Assembly (NCBI GenBank): GCA_015060885.1
Contig: SUXO01000006.1
Coordinates: 1 to 64,000, forward strand
DNA length: 64,000 bases
Reading direction: 5' to 3'
Source of the DNA: Bacteroidales bacterium
Lineage (GTDB): Bacteria; Bacteroidota; Bacteroidia; Bacteroidales; Bacteroidaceae
The translations under genes and the position numbers were made by a program. Below the pieces are notes generated by a model, which ran no database searches, was not told the origin of the DNA, and worked only from the letters and a program-made list of their open reading frames with translations. Each line of letters opens with the position of its first letter. Within the stretch, counting starts at the first letter, position 1. Positions 63,092 through 64,000 of the stretch are shown here, in pieces.

Positions 63092-63676
63092 ATGGATAAA
63101 TTCAGCTATGGATTAGGAATGGGAATAGGTCAGAACCTGCTCTCAATGGGTGTAAAGAACATCGAAATAGAGAAGTTCGTGAAAGGTATAAAGGATGTGC
63201 TTGCCGGTGCTGCTACCGAAATGTCACACGCCGAGGCACAGAAGGTGGTGAGCGAGCAGTTCCGCAAGCTCGCCGAAGAGGCCTATGCCAAAGTAAAAGA
63301 AGAGGGTGAAGCGTTCCTCGCTGCCAACAAGGCAAAAGAGGGTGTCGTAACACTCCCCAGCGGCTTGCAGTACGAAGTGATAACCGAGGGTACAGGCAAG
63401 AAACCTTCGGCAACCGACCGCGTTCAGTGCCATTACGAGGGTACACTCATCGACGGCACGGTGTTCGACAGCTCCATACGTCGCGGCGAGCCCGCAGTGT
63501 TCGGTGTGAACCAGGTGATAAAAGGCTGGGTAGAGGCTTTGCAGCTTATGAGCGAGGGCTCGAAATGGCGTCTTTACATTCCCCAGGATATGGCCTATGG
63601 CGCAAACGGTGCCGGTGAGATGATACCCCCTTACAGCGCACTCATATTCGATGTGGAGCTTATAAAAATTGTCTGA
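63092..63676 (+). CDS. FKBP-type peptidyl-prolyl isomerase (FklB/FkpA-like)
   Basis: A two-domain FKBP isomerase, 194 residues. The N-terminal helical dimerisation domain (about 1-80) is typical of Mip/FkpA proteins. The catalytic FKBP domain (about 85-194) has YEGTLIDGTVFDSS, the INQVIKGWVEAL-like segment (here VNQVIKGWVEAL) and the AYGANGAGEMIPPYSALIF motif. No signal peptide is visible, so it is probably cytoplasmic. The next gene, starting 5 bases later, encodes a related lipoprotein. Confidence 0.93.
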   Translation: MDKFSYGLGMGIGQNLLSMGVKNIEIEKFVKGIKDVLAGAATEMSHAEAQKVVSEQFRKLAEEAYAKVKEEGEAFLAANKAKEGVVTLPSGLQYEVITEGTGKKPSATDRVQCHYEGTLIDGTVFDSSIRRGEPAVFGVNQVIKGWVEALQLMSEGSKWRLYIPQDMAYGANGAGEMIPPYSALIFDVELIKIV

Positions 63677-63681
63677 TTTTT

Positions 63682-64000
63682 ATGAAAGGCCTGCTTAATC
63701 TCTCCCTCATAGCCGTTGCATCACTAATCGCATCGTGTTCGGGCAATGGTTCGGGCAATACAATTGTGCTAACAAATATGAACGATTCCTTGTCCTACAC
63801 GTCGGGCAAGCATCTTTCGCGCAACCTGCGTGTTATGGCAAGCGAGGATATGGGCATCGACTCGGCAACCATCGACGAGTTTGTTGCGGGGCTCCGTGCA
63901 TCGTTCCCTGTAAACGTCACCCCCGAAGCCAAAGCCTATGCCTATGGAATGAGCCTGGGCGCGAGTGCAATGGATATGTACGAAAAGACAAAAGCGCAAT
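63682..64000 (+). CDS. FKBP-like lipoprotein, N-terminal part (runs off the window)
   Basis: The first 106 codons of a lipoprotein (lipobox LIASC with Cys at residue 18). After a Gly/Ser-rich stretch it shows the FKBP N-terminal helical domain pattern: 'SLSYTSGKHLSRNLRVM' and 'AYAYGMSLGASAMDMY', like the family's paired 'YG-GxxxG' helices. The isomerase domain would lie beyond the right edge. It is 5 bases after the FKBP gene and probably co-transcribed: one cytoplasmic and one envelope-located isomerase. Confidence 0.75.
   Translation, partial: MKGLLNLSLIAVASLIASCSGNGSGNTIVLTNMNDSLSYTSGKHLSRNLRVMASEDMGIDSATIDEFVAGLRASFPVNVTPEAKAYAYGMSLGASAMDMYEKTKAQ

Overview
The window comes from a member of the Bacteroidales (phylum Bacteroidota), probably a gut or other host-associated anaerobe; I cannot place it to genus. 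The evidence is two SusC/SusD pairs, many lipoprotein signal peptides, GH92 mannosidases, PorX and SprE/PorW homologues, and promoters of the Bacteroidota type (TTTG, a spacer of about 19-21, then TAnnTTTG). I see no rRNA, tRNA, insertion sequence, phage gene or CRISPR array.

Layout. Positions 1-413 hold no convincing gene. 414-3155 (minus) encodes a thioredoxin-like lipoprotein and a 5'-nucleotidase split into two proteins. 3483-12165 is mostly housekeeping: ribosomal protein L19, a DUF2007 protein, ribosome recycling factor, RsgA, aspartate-semialdehyde dehydrogenase, a TcdA-like tRNA enzyme, a LolD-like ATPase, a small Spy-like periplasmic protein, an ABC-F ATPase, an acyl-ACP thioesterase and a small unknown. 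12246-15935 (minus) is a 1229-residue modular secreted protein with a dockerin-like pair and alternating FISUMP-like and InlB-type repeats. 16136-21849 (minus) is a complete tripartite RND efflux operon with an operator-like palindrome before its first gene. 21936-28777 (minus) is a tight mannoside operon: GH5 mannanase, ROK sugar kinase and two GH92 mannosidases.

29015-37759 (plus) reads as one seven-gene transcription unit from a promoter near 28905 to a strong terminator near 37798: etfB, etfA, acyl-CoA dehydrogenase, a SlyD-type prolyl isomerase with a Cys-rich tail, chorismate synthase, a DUF6057-like membrane protein and a beta-propeller lipoprotein carrying a CxxCH motif. 38006-54259 (plus) is the most unusual part: two successive fasciclin lipoprotein-SusC-SusD modules with no degradative enzyme or regulator inside. 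Next come a zinc-less sirtuin and a 54-residue rubredoxin. 55304-62774 (minus) is a six-gene unit: small Cys/His-rich membrane protein, SprE/PorW, PorX, TsaE, a small unknown and a YgiQ radical SAM protein. An FKBP isomerase and the start of a second one, a lipoprotein, close the window.

Functionally the window combines core translation and envelope genes with outer-membrane capture (two Sus-like pairs), mannoside breakdown, drug efflux, and two proteins of the type IX secretion/gliding regulatory pathway. Bidirectional or strong terminators separate most of these units.
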